Assembly: GCA_902785425.1 (NCBI GenBank)
Contig: CACZYP010000012.1
Coordinates: 1-40,532, forward strand
DNA length: 40,532 bases
Reading direction: 5' to 3'
Origin: an uncultured Ruminococcus sp.
GTDB taxonomy: Bacteria > Bacillota > Clostridia > Oscillospirales > Acutalibacteraceae
The position numbers and the translations under genes are program-made. Shown here piece by piece: positions 7,025-14,650 of this stretch (position 1 is the stretch's first letter; the number at the start of each line of letters is the position of its first letter). Below the pieces are notes generated by a model, which was given only the letters and a program-made list of their open reading frames with translations, ran no database searches and had not been told where the DNA came from.

Positions 7025-7066
7025 AAAATGCTACTCATGTATAAAATTATGAGTGGCATTTTGTTA
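7025..7066 (+). terminator. Terminator ahead of the sipW operon
   Basis: AAAATGCTACTCAT (7025-7038) pairs with ATGAGTGGCATTTT (7049-7062) with one T-G pair; TTTTGTT follows. It ends either the permease transcript or a short RNA from the promoter at 6901. Confidence 0.75.
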
Positions 7067-7115
7067 AGTATTACTTTGTGTTACACATCTGTTATCGTTT
7101 GTGTTAAAATCGCAG

Positions 7116-7144
7116 TTGACAATGCGTTTTTTGTGTGATACAAT
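7116..7144 (+). promoter_or_regulatory. Promoter of the sipW-tasA-sortase operon
   Basis: A perfect TTGACA (7116-7121), 17 bases, TACAAT (7139-7144). It rules out translation from an upstream in-frame start at 7101 and supports the ATG at 7173. Confidence 0.8.
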
Positions 7145-7172
7145 AAATTACGGCTATATGGAGGAATTTATT

Positions 7173-7826
7173 ATGTGTAAATCTCCATATATACATGAAG
7201 GGAGTGACACGCAGTTGAGTAATGAGAGTACAGTGAATGAAGCTAAGAAGCCAAGCGCCGGCTATCGTGTTTTTTCGGTGATCCGCACGGTGTTTGTGTA
7301 TCTTCTGGCGGCATTCATAATTGTGGCGGCGGTATTGTTTGCCTCAGACAGGACTCCCGATAAATCACTTTTCGGCTACAGATACTATATCGTTCTTACA
7401 GACTCAATGGTGCCCGAGTTTGCAAGCGGTGATATGGTTTTTGTCAAGCTGAGAAATGCGGACAGCATAAACGAGGGTGATATCATAACATTCAACCCCT
7501 CGTCAAGCTCGGACGCATACCTTACTCACCGTGTTACGCAAAAATTAACGGATTATGAGGGCACCGGCGTTACCTGCTTCAAAACAAAGGGTGACGCAAA
7601 CGACTCGGAGGATACGTTTCTGATAGACGAGAGCCGTGTGATCGGAACGGTAGAGTTCTTTGTTCCGAAGCTTGGAGTGGTCGTAAGATTCATTCAGCTG
7701 AGATGGTACTTTGTTGTTCCGCTTATACTTCTCGTGATCCTGTTCTTCGCACTTATGCGCCGTTACTTTGAGGGCGACGAAGAGGAAGGCTCGGAAAACG
7801 GATCCGCAGCAGCTGTGAGCAGCTGA
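7173..7826 (+). CDS. sipW: SipW-type (ER-type) signal peptidase I
   Basis: 217 residues. The ATG at 7173 has GGAGG eight bases upstream and follows the promoter. Membrane segment at ~39-58, catalytic domain outside, second membrane segment at ~178-196. The catalytic Ser is in TDSMVP (Ser78). The usual bacterial Lys is replaced by His in LTHRV (His119), and GDAND (Asp141) completes the ER-type triad, as in Bacillus SipW. SipW processes a small set of secreted proteins with a special leader, and the next gene encodes such a substrate. First gene of a four-gene surface operon. An alternative TTG start at 7215 has a weaker ribosome site. Confidence 0.9.
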   Translation: MCKSPYIHEGSDTQLSNESTVNEAKKPSAGYRVFSVIRTVFVYLLAAFIIVAAVLFASDRTPDKSLFGYRYYIVLTDSMVPEFASGDMVFVKLRNADSINEGDIITFNPSSSSDAYLTHRVTQKLTDYEGTGVTCFKTKGDANDSEDTFLIDESRVIGTVEFFVPKLGVVVRFIQLRWYFVVPLILLVILFFALMRRYFEGDEEEGSENGSAAAVSS

Positions 7827-7860
7827 CATCTATCCTATACTAATTTAAGGAGGAGCGATA

Positions 7861-9279
7861 ATGAAAAAAGACAAGAAGAAAGCAAAAAAAGAACGTCGGA
7901 TTCTGGTCGCTGCACTGCTCGTAGCGGCTGTGACGGTTGCTGGAAGTACGTTTGCGTGGTTCAGCAGCCAGGACGAGGTTACGAACAGACTCAGTGCAAG
8001 TGCTGATTACGGTGTGAGCATCGCCGAGACCTTCACTCCGCCCGAGGAATGGGTTCCGGGACAGGAAGTCAACAAGGACGTATTCGCTGTGAATACAGGT
8101 AATGTTGATGCTCTCGTTAAGCAGGCTATCACAAGCAAGATCACTGTAACAAACGAAGCAGACGGAGATGATCTGAAAACAACAGCCGCTGTTCCTACTG
8201 CTGCTGTTAAGTTGGGCACTCAGTATACTTCTTCTACAGACAGTACAACAGGTGCCGTTACATACAGTGCCGACGAAGTAACTTCGATCATGGCAGGTTC
8301 GGTTCTTGCCTATACAAACAATACAACAGATGTTGCAAAGGTAGGCAGACTTACTATCAATGTTGATGGTACAACAAAAACTGATAATACACCGTCTTTG
8401 ACACAGGTACCGGGTTCCGGAACAGCAACTGATCCCGGTGTAAGTGCCGAGGGTACGCTGTTTACTCCTGCAGGCGCCGGTCTTTACATTTTCCGCAGAT
8501 CGATCACAAAGACTGATAACGCTTCCGCTGATTCGACGGAGACTTACACATATTCCGGCTACTACTATGACGAAACAAATTATTACAAGGTTTCCCTTGA
8601 TGACACTGCACTTACCGCATTGTCAGACCAGGGTTACAACGGTGTTCTTACACAGGCTCTTACAAAGACAACAACTACAGATACAAATAGCCAGACGACT
8701 GAGGTATATGCAGTTAAAGCTGATTCTGTAAGTACTGTTAAAGCAGCTGCAAAATGGGTCGTAGAGTCTACTGTTGTTGCTACACCTGCTCTTACATATG
8801 AAGCAGCAGTAACAAGCGGAGATGCTCAGCATCCTGCAAGACTTGTTGCTACTTACGGCGGAACTGTTACAACAGGTACCGATGCAGCGGCAGATGATAT
8901 AGTTATTTATATCAATCTCAATAACATTGTTGAAGCAGGTAGCGTAACAGCCGATAAGTGGCAGATACTGCCGACCACTGTTGCTAATAATCAAGCTGTA
9001 TTCTATTACACAAACGACCTCGAAGCAGGTCATACATCTGCGCAGCTTGTAGACAGCGTTGTTATGTCTCCCAATACAACAAATGCAGCATACAAGAATT
9101 TTGACTTTGATCTTAATATTGCTCTTGACAGTGTTCAGATCGTTAAGTCTTCTGACGGTACTGAGCTTGTTCCGGGTGCGGTTGCTCCTGGTGCAGAAAC
9201 AAGTGTTCTTGGAGCTAAGGCAACTGCTGCAAACGATGGCAAGGAGATCGCTACTGTTACATGGGCATCGGCAACATAA
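7861..9279 (+). CDS. TasA/camelysin-like protein with SipW-cognate leader
   Basis: 472 residues. A Lys-rich start and hydrophobic segment (14-28) lead into GSTFAWFSSQDEVTN (28-42), the signature of SipW-dependent leaders in TasA, CalY and related biofilm or surface proteins. The conserved WVPGQEVNKDVFAVNTGN stretch near residue 63 is typical of the family's first beta strand. The middle (about 90-330) is very rich in Thr, Ser, Ala and Asp and makes the protein almost twice the length of Bacillus TasA. There is no sorting signal at the C-terminus. It is probably assembled outside as a fibre or matrix subunit, by analogy. AAGGAGG precedes the ATG; 34 bases separate it from sipW. Confidence 0.85.
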   Translation: MKKDKKKAKKERRILVAALLVAAVTVAGSTFAWFSSQDEVTNRLSASADYGVSIAETFTPPEEWVPGQEVNKDVFAVNTGNVDALVKQAITSKITVTNEADGDDLKTTAAVPTAAVKLGTQYTSSTDSTTGAVTYSADEVTSIMAGSVLAYTNNTTDVAKVGRLTINVDGTTKTDNTPSLTQVPGSGTATDPGVSAEGTLFTPAGAGLYIFRRSITKTDNASADSTETYTYSGYYYDETNYYKVSLDDTALTALSDQGYNGVLTQALTKTTTTDTNSQTTEVYAVKADSVSTVKAAAKWVVESTVVATPALTYEAAVTSGDAQHPARLVATYGGTVTTGTDAAADDIVIYINLNNIVEAGSVTADKWQILPTTVANNQAVFYYTNDLEAGHTSAQLVDSVVMSPNTTNAAYKNFDFDLNIALDSVQIVKSSDGTELVPGAVAPGAETSVLGAKATAANDGKEIATVTWASAT

Positions 9280-9337
9280 TAGTTTTTGATCGTAATTAAT
9301 TTTATATTATCATAATGTAAAGAAAGGAGGCGGCTTG

Positions 9338-10099
9338 ATGCGTGCAAAAAATATATTTGCAGTGCTGATAAGCTGCCTCCTGCTTCTTTTCGGCAATTGT
9401 TTAACCGCCTTTGCCGAAGTTCAATTGCCCGATGGTGCGGTCAAGGGGCTTCCCGAAAAGCTTACTGCTATGGATTCAAGCGGTAACGCCGTAAACAGCG
9501 CTACGGGCGAATATTTTTTTCACGTAGAGAATATGGAATTCGGCGAGGTCTATACAAAAGACATTCAGCTTATGAATCTGCGTGACGATAAGGCTTATCA
9601 TATTTATTTTTACGTTGAACCGAAGCCCGAATCTAAAAAAGGTGATATCGATCTTGAAAAAGGCTGTGTGTGCAGTTTTTACCTTGACGGAAAAGAGTTC
9701 TATACGGGTGCTATAAACGGCGAGGGCAGCATTGATCTTCAGAACGAGGTCAAAGATCTCGGTTTCTACAAGCCGGGTGATTCTCATCATCTTTCGTGCT
9801 CGATCGCATGGGTAAACGAACCGGGAGAATACTATATTGATGAAGGTCATAGGATAGTAGATAAAAACGGTACAACTATTGTTCGCTTTAAAAGCGGACA
9901 AGATCATATTGAGGGCGAGATCGAGTTTAAATGGATCTTTTATGCTGCCGTTGACGAAGATTTTACACCGCCTAACACGGGACTTCTTGCGGCAAGCGAT
10001 ACGTTCTGGCTTGTTTGTATAGCCGCACTGCTTATTCTGACGGCAGCAATGTTCCTTTTGGTTGCTGTAAAGAAGAAAAAGGAGAAAAAAGCAAAATGA
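9338..10099 (+). CDS. Surface protein with PPNTG sortase sorting signal
   Basis: 253 residues. The ATG at 9338 is used (AAGGAGG upstream; a TTG directly before it is less likely). A signal peptide covers ~1-26, then a soluble domain whose first part (VYTKDIQLMNL, YHIYFYVEP) resembles the Ig-like fold of TasA-type and adhesin proteins. Residues 211-215 are PPNTG, followed by a membrane segment (222-244) and a Lys-rich tail, the layout of a sortase substrate. The next gene is a sortase, so this is its likely substrate. It may act as the wall anchor or terminal subunit of the TasA-like fibre, which is inference. Stop and next ATG overlap (ATGA). Confidence 0.8.
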   Translation: MRAKNIFAVLISCLLLLFGNCLTAFAEVQLPDGAVKGLPEKLTAMDSSGNAVNSATGEYFFHVENMEFGEVYTKDIQLMNLRDDKAYHIYFYVEPKPESKKGDIDLEKGCVCSFYLDGKEFYTGAINGEGSIDLQNEVKDLGFYKPGDSHHLSCSIAWVNEPGEYYIDEGHRIVDKNGTTIVRFKSGQDHIEGEIEFKWIFYAAVDEDFTPPNTGLLAASDTFWLVCIAALLILTAAMFLLVAVKKKKEKKAK

Positions 10100-10854
10100 A
10101 GCGTGGTGCATTAGCCGCTGCTGCGGTCGTACTGCTGAATATCGCATGTATCTGCTTTTACAGATATTACAAGGTGACGTGGCTTCCCGAAAAAAATGTT
10201 GACGACGCCTATATCGGGCAGCTCGAACTGTTTGAAAGAATAAAGCCCGAAAGCAGTGATGATGATCCGAAAACAAAGGCTTCGGATAAAGCTTCAAAAA
10301 ACTTAGCAAAAGCGCAGGAGATCAATTCCTCGATAGTAGGCTGGATAACGATCCCCGAAACTAATATCGACTATCCTATAGTTCAGGGCGACGACAACGA
10401 CTTCTACCTTCACAACGGATTTGACGGGAAGTACAACTATGATGTAGGCTGCCCGTTTCTTGATTATCGCTGTGACGGTGATCTCAGCGGATTCAATTCT
10501 ATCGTTTACGCTCATAATATGATCGATCGGCGTATGTTTGCCGATGTTTCGCTTTTTAAGGACAGCGGATTTATGAGTGAAGTTCCGTGCGGCGAGCTTA
10601 CTACACATGACAGTATACACAACATCAGATTCTTTGCCTATCTGAACGTTCCGAGCACATCACCGCTGTATCATGCCGTTTTTATCACGGATTCGGAGCG
10701 TGATGATTATCTTGACTACATCTTTTCGGAGGCATTGTACACACAAGGCGTTTCCCGTGAAGATATCGGTGCAGACGCACATTTGCTTCTGCTTTCTACA
10801 TGCACGTTCGAGTACGACGACGCAAGAGGCGTTGTTGTCGGGATAATTGAATAG
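10096..10854 (+). CDS. srtB: Class B sortase
   Basis: 252 residues. The ATG at 10096 overlaps the previous stop and has AAGGAG upstream; longer readings from 10015 overlap the upstream gene too far. An N-terminal membrane segment (~5-24) is followed by a linker and the sortase domain. Catalytic residues are His140 (VYAHNM), Cys236 (LSTC) and Arg244 (DDARG). The long insert between His and Cys and the sequences GWITIPETNIDYPIVQ and FLDYRC are typical of class B sortases (SrtB). It probably links the PPNTG protein encoded upstream to peptidoglycan. It closes the operon, with a terminator immediately downstream. Confidence 0.92.
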   Translation: MKRGALAAAAVVLLNIACICFYRYYKVTWLPEKNVDDAYIGQLELFERIKPESSDDDPKTKASDKASKNLAKAQEINSSIVGWITIPETNIDYPIVQGDDNDFYLHNGFDGKYNYDVGCPFLDYRCDGDLSGFNSIVYAHNMIDRRMFADVSLFKDSGFMSEVPCGELTTHDSIHNIRFFAYLNVPSTSPLYHAVFITDSERDDYLDYIFSEALYTQGVSREDIGADAHLLLLSTCTFEYDDARGVVVGIIE

Positions 10855-10865
10855 ATAAAAAAGAG

Positions 10866-10893
10866 TCCTGCGGATATGAACGCAGGATTTTTT
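10866..10893 (+). terminator. Terminator of the sipW-sortase operon
   Basis: TCCTGC (10866-10871) pairs with GCAGGA (10882-10887), followed by six or more T. Confidence 0.85.
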
Positions 10894-10928
10894 GATCTGT
10901 ATTGTTGGTTATGATCTATCAAAAACAC

Positions 10929-10957
10929 TTGCCAAAATGTATATTTATGTGTATAAT
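10929..10957 (+). promoter_or_regulatory. Promoter of the D,D-carboxypeptidase gene
   Basis: TTGCCA (10929-10934), 17 bases, perfect TATAAT (10952-10957), 33 bases before the ATG. Confidence 0.75.
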
Positions 10958-10990
10958 ATCAGTAAGAGTATTACAAGGAGCATTGTTTCA

Positions 10991-12211
10991 ATGAATATAA
11001 AACCATTGGCGGCTATCGTTTGTGCTGCCTTTTTGCTATCGGGCTGTGCGATCGTAAAGACAGCTGATTACTACGGCTACGATACAGATCTTATATCTTC
11101 GCAGGAAAAGGCGACAAAGGACATACCGTCCGAAAAGCCCGAAAGCGATACGGATACAGCAGTTCAGAGCAAAGACGAAAAGAAAGCCGCATCGAGCAAA
11201 GCGGAGAAAAAAGCCGAGTCAAGCAAGACGGAAAAGAAAACAACATCAAGTAATAAGGAAAAGAAAGCTGCGTCAAGCGCTGCTTCAAAAGCTTCTGCGA
11301 GCAAAGCGGCGGTAAGCTCTAAAGCTTCATCAAGTACAGCTTCCGAAAGCACAAGCTCTCAGCAGGAGGAAAACACAAGCACTGACATTACCGAGAGCGC
11401 ACCCGAAGAGGAAAGCTCCGGTGAGACGATGAACACGGTCTGCTATTCTTCTCTGTTTTACAGTTTGGACGACGATGAGCTGCTTTACTCCGACACAATA
11501 GACGGTACATGCGCTCCTGCGAGTCTTACAAAGCTGCTTACTGCTGCTGCTGTGCTGAAATACGTTGATCCGAACGAGATCGTCACGGTAGGAACGGAGC
11601 AGTATCTTGTAAACGCAGGTTCGAGCGTATGCAATATAGCTATAGGCAACAGACTGACAGTGTATGATCTGCTTACGGGAATGCTTATGTCATCGGGCAA
11701 TGACGCTGCATACACGGCGGCTGTTACTACGGCTCGTTCTGTTTACGGTGACGAAGAACTGAGCGATCAGGAAGCGGTAGAGCGATTCTGCGGCCTTATG
11801 AACGAGCTTGCCGGCGAGATAGGAATGACTGACAGTTATTTTACCACACCCGACGGCTGGGACGACGGCGCACAGCACACAACAGCCTCAGATCTTCTGA
11901 AGCTTGCAAAATACACGCTCGATATTCCCGAGATAAGATCGATTGCAGGAACGTTTGAGAAGTCTGTTATATTTGATTCCGGCGAAAGCTTATACTGGAC
12001 GAATACGAACTATCTTCTCAACCCGTACAGCGCATATTACTGCGCAGACTGTATAGGAATGAAAACAGGCACCACGGGCAGCGCAGGGGCGTGCCTTATA
12101 GCGGCGTTTGAAAAAGACGGAAAAACCTACATATCGGTAGTAACAGGCTGTTATTCCGATACCGACCGATTTGATCTTACACTGGAGCTTTACAGAAAAT
12201 TCTGTAAATGA
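10991..12211 (+). CDS. D-alanyl-D-alanine carboxypeptidase lipoprotein (peptidase S11)
   Basis: 406 residues. The ATG at 10991 follows the promoter and an AAGGAG ten bases upstream; longer readings include the promoter. A lipobox LLSGC puts the lipidated Cys at 19. Residues ~35-145 form a Lys/Ser/Ala/Glu-rich linker with SSK repeats. The penicillin-binding catalytic domain follows, with SLTK (Ser178/Lys181), SGN (235-237) and KTG (358-360). The family removes the terminal D-Ala from peptidoglycan stem peptides outside the membrane. The C-terminal domain of DacA-type enzymes is absent; the lipid anchor replaces its membrane helix. The next gene carries a similar linker. Confidence 0.88.
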   Translation: MNIKPLAAIVCAAFLLSGCAIVKTADYYGYDTDLISSQEKATKDIPSEKPESDTDTAVQSKDEKKAASSKAEKKAESSKTEKKTTSSNKEKKAASSAASKASASKAAVSSKASSSTASESTSSQQEENTSTDITESAPEEESSGETMNTVCYSSLFYSLDDDELLYSDTIDGTCAPASLTKLLTAAAVLKYVDPNEIVTVGTEQYLVNAGSSVCNIAIGNRLTVYDLLTGMLMSSGNDAAYTAAVTTARSVYGDEELSDQEAVERFCGLMNELAGEIGMTDSYFTTPDGWDDGAQHTTASDLLKLAKYTLDIPEIRSIAGTFEKSVIFDSGESLYWTNTNYLLNPYSAYYCADCIGMKTGTTGSAGACLIAAFEKDGKTYISVVTGCYSDTDRFDLTLELYRKFCK

Positions 12212-12245
12212 TCCGGTTTATCATATTATAAAATGAGGTGATTAT

Positions 12246-13589
12246 ATGTTCTGTCCAAACTGTGGATCTCCGATACCCGAAGGCAGTGCGTTTTGTCCGC
12301 AATGCGGAAACAGGATCACGCCCGTTGAGCCGATACGCTCTGAACCGGCGTCTCCTTATACACAAACGCCGACTGCCGCTTACAGCGAGCCTGTTTCTTC
12401 GCCGTATCAGAGAACAGCTGTAGAGCTGCCTCATTCGGGCGAAGTCAATTCGTTCCCGATACAAGAGGTGCAGTACACGCAGCCGCAAAGATCTGTAAAC
12501 GGTGTGCTTGCAGGCGCTCTCACGGCGGTGAGTATCCTGCTTGCTGCGGCGTGTGTTCTGCTTTTTATCAAGCCCGGATATCTCAGACAGGCAGAGGTTG
12601 AGCCTTTGCACGACACCGATACGAGCTTTGTTTATTCAAAAGATGAAGAAAGAAGCTCAAAGCCGTATGAGTCTACGGCAACGGAGAACGAAGACGACGA
12701 GTCCGACGAAGAGAGTTCATCTGTTTTTTCTTCCAAAAGCTCCTCAAAGGCAGCATCATCGAAAAAATCGGGATCGTCTAAGGCCGTTTCTTCAAAAGTG
12801 ACTTCGTCAAAAGTTACGTCGTCTAAAAAGGCTGCGTCGTCAAAAGCGGCTTCATCGAAGGTAACGTCATCCAAGAAAGCTGCATCTTCAAAGGCGGCGT
12901 CCTCAAAGGCAGCTTCTTCAAAACCAGTTTCTTCTAAGGTCACTTCATCAAAGGCTTCTTCATCGAAAGTGACATCATCGAAAGCCGCATCGTCCGCTGC
13001 GCCGAAGCCCGAATCTGTTCCTGCGCCGTCAGAGCCGGAACCGCAGCCCGAATCAAAGCCTGATACTCCCATTGCTTCCGAACCTGAAACCAACGAAGAT
13101 GAGCAGGCGTACAACGAGTCGCTTGTTTACTCGACGGAACAGCGCCCGAAGTTTGAAGAATTTGAATGGTGCTACGGTCAGTACGGTCTTGTTTACGACA
13201 TGCCGCCTACAGCGTATAAGCTTACGAACGATCTCGGCTTTAACGGCGGTTGGAAGTGCATGATAATCTACAATCCGACAAACAGTTCGGGAACGTATAT
13301 CCGTGAGCTGAACAACGTTCATATGTACGTTCAGAACGGTCTTGTCGATCTTGTGATAGATTGGTACATGATCTCAAATGATGTTTACGCCGAGCCTGAA
13401 AACGAAGAGGATATGAAAGATATCGTTTATAACGGCTCGTCTTTAAACGGCGGAGTGAGCGTTTCAAACACGGAAACAAACACAAGCCTCATTCTGTCAA
13501 GCTTCTGGAAAGAGGGCGGTTACGAATATGCTGTCGGATCAATGCTGCTTGGTGACGGCACGGTAGCATATGTTGCTTTGTATCGCTGA
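12246..13589 (+). CDS. Zinc-ribbon membrane protein with Ser/Lys-rich linker and unknown extracellular domain
   Basis: 447 residues. The N-terminus has a double-CXXC zinc ribbon (Cys3, Cys6, Cys17, Cys20). A Pro/Ser/Thr linker leads to one membrane segment (86-108), an acidic patch, then ~100 residues of repeated SSK, AASSK and VTSSK units (~157-258). A Pro/Glu-rich hinge follows, then a globular C-terminal domain (~290-447) that I do not recognise, beta-rich and aromatic. The ribbon is cytoplasmic and the tail outside. The linker may span the wall as in other Ruminococcaceae surface proteins (inference). GAGGTG precedes the ATG. It starts 34 bases after the carboxypeptidase stop, with no clear promoter between, so the two may be co-transcribed. 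Confidence 0.75.
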   Translation: MFCPNCGSPIPEGSAFCPQCGNRITPVEPIRSEPASPYTQTPTAAYSEPVSSPYQRTAVELPHSGEVNSFPIQEVQYTQPQRSVNGVLAGALTAVSILLAAACVLLFIKPGYLRQAEVEPLHDTDTSFVYSKDEERSSKPYESTATENEDDESDEESSSVFSSKSSSKAASSKKSGSSKAVSSKVTSSKVTSSKKAASSKAASSKVTSSKKAASSKAASSKAASSKPVSSKVTSSKASSSKVTSSKAASSAAPKPESVPAPSEPEPQPESKPDTPIASEPETNEDEQAYNESLVYSTEQRPKFEEFEWCYGQYGLVYDMPPTAYKLTNDLGFNGGWKCMIIYNPTNSSGTYIRELNNVHMYVQNGLVDLVIDWYMISNDVYAEPENEEDMKDIVYNGSSLNGGVSVSNTETNTSLILSSFWKEGGYEYAVGSMLLGDGTVAYVALYR

Positions 13590-13604
13590 TAAAGATCACT
13601 GAAT

Positions 13605-13630
13605 GCCCTGCAGCAAAATTGCAGGGCGTT
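13605..13630 (+). terminator. Terminator hairpin, copy 1
   Basis: GCCCTGCA (13605-13612) pairs with TGCAGGGC (13620-13627), then GTTT. It ends the zinc-ribbon gene. The hairpin and its ACTGAAT lead-in are repeated almost exactly at 13858-13894. Confidence 0.7.
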
Positions 13631-13857
13631 TAAGCTTGACGAAAAAGCCTTATCCGAAAGTTTTCGCCAAGCCTTTTTCAAAAGGCTTGCAGGTTCCAAG
13701 GGCAGCGCCCTTGGCCGCCGGAGGCATGCTCCGTTCCTTTTAGGGTGAATTTCCAAAACAGTCCGGTGGACTGTTTTGGAAAGAGAGGCATTTTGGCAGA
13801 AAATGCCCCTAAGCCACCGGCTACGTTAGCTTTTGGCAACAAAAAACTTTATCGACA
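13631..13857. repeat. Palindrome-rich intergenic element between duplicated terminators
   Basis: About 230 bases without a credible gene but with a chain of inverted repeats: CAAGCCTTTT against AAAAGGCTTG near 13668-13689, CCAAGGGC against GCCCTTGG (13696-13714), a perfect 15-bp palindrome TTTCCAAAACAGTCC with a GGT loop (13750-13782), and GGCATTTT against AAAATGCC (near 13787-13808). It also has a GCCGCCGGAGGC core. Elements with this core are, to my memory, scattered between genes in Ruminococcus-type genomes. It could be a mobile repeat or a folded RNA segment. Confidence 0.5.
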
Positions 13858-13862
13858 GACTG

Positions 13863-13894
13863 AATGCCCTGCATCAAAAATGCAGGGCATTTTT
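13863..13894 (+). terminator. Terminator hairpin, copy 2
   Basis: A perfect 12-bp stem, AATGCCCTGCAT (13863-13874) with ATGCAGGGCATT (13880-13891), then TTT. Near-identical to copy 1 with its flanks. Confidence 0.75.
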
Positions 13895-13954
13895 AAAATC
13901 ATCATTCCGGAATATAATCCTCATGATAGTTTTTATGTTTTTTTCACAAAAATG

Positions 13955-13983
13955 CTGACAAATTCTAACTTTTATGATATAAT
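13955..13983 (+). promoter_or_regulatory. Promoter upstream of the 14168 GNAT gene
   Basis: CTGACA (13955-13960), 17 bases, TATAAT (13978-13983) with a TGA extended -10. It is separated from the ORF by the MITE-like element at 13987-14135. Confidence 0.65.
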
Positions 13984-13986
13984 TAA

Positions 13987-14135
13987 GAAGGCACTGATCA
14001 AATCGAGTGTCCATATTGCGCCGTCGGATTTTCAGTCAGGCTGCACGAAACGACCGCCAAAATACTGACGTATTTCAAAATAATGCAAGCAAGATGGGCG
14101 CTCAGTCCGCAGGACATGATTTATTCAGTGGCTCC
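13987..14135. mobile_element. MITE-like element with inverted ends and TTAA flanks, copy 1
   Basis: The left end GAAGGCACTGATCAAATC (13987-14004) matches the reverse complement of the right end, GGAGCCACTGAATAAATC, at 14 of 18 positions. TTAA lies directly outside on both sides (13983-13986 and 14136-14139), as a target duplication would. Subterminal TGTCC and GCGCC on the left are mirrored by GGCGC and GGACA on the right. There is no ORF inside. A related end starts at 40437. No transposase is present in the window, so mobility in trans is inference. Confidence 0.6.
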
Positions 14136-14167
14136 TTAAATCAGTTATTCTTATAAGAGGTAAAAAT

Positions 14168-14644
14168 ATGAGTATGCACGTAAGAAAAGCCTGCGAAAAG
14201 GATATCGAAAGGCTGCTTGAGCTTCTTGTTCAGGTCGATATGGTACACCATAACGGACGGCCCGATATTTTCAAAGGCCCTGCAACAAAATATAACGAAC
14301 AGCAGCTTGCAGAGATCATTTCGGATGAAAGCACTCCCGTTTTTGTTTGCGTTGATGAAAATGATAAGGCACTCGGCCACGCATTCTGTGCTGCAAAGCA
14401 GGTAAAGGACGATCCCGTGCTTACCGATATCAGAACGCTGTATATTGATGATATCTGCGTTGACGAAGCTGCAAGAGGGCGCCATATCGGCAGAGCGCTT
14501 TTTGAACATGTTGCTGCTCATGCCAAAAAAGAGGGCTTTTACAACGTGACTCTCAATGTATGGACATGCAACGAGGGTGCGCTGAGATTTTACGAATCGC
14601 TGGGGCTTGTTCCGCAGAAGATAGGCATGGAAATGCTCCTGTGA
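14168..14644 (+). CDS. GNAT family N-acetyltransferase
   Basis: 158 residues. The acetyl-CoA-binding motif A is visible as DDICVDEAARGRHIGRALFEHV-like sequence around residues 97-118, with the R-G-R-H-I-G-R-A pyrophosphate loop. Motif B follows as NVTLNVWTCNEGALRFYESLGL, the usual C-terminal strand and helix. The N-terminus MHVRKACEKDIERLLELL is a typical GNAT start. The substrate cannot be inferred from sequence or neighbours. GAGG lies eight bases upstream of the ATG. The leader between promoter and gene contains a MITE-like insertion, which may alter expression. Confidence 0.88.
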   Translation: MSMHVRKACEKDIERLLELLVQVDMVHHNGRPDIFKGPATKYNEQQLAEIISDESTPVFVCVDENDKALGHAFCAAKQVKDDPVLTDIRTLYIDDICVDEAARGRHIGRALFEHVAAHAKKEGFYNVTLNVWTCNEGALRFYESLGLVPQKIGMEMLL

Positions 14645-14650
14645 ATAATA

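Noticed and set aside
12720-13000. Regular ~21-27 base repeats that could be mistaken for a CRISPR array
   Set aside because: The repeats are in-frame SSK-type codons inside one gene, vary at third positions and have no unique spacers.
12632-13114. Minus-strand 160-residue open frame opposite the Ser/Lys linker
   Set aside because: It is the antisense of repeated SSK codons, has no ribosome site and has a low-complexity Asp/Glu/Ala/Phe sequence.
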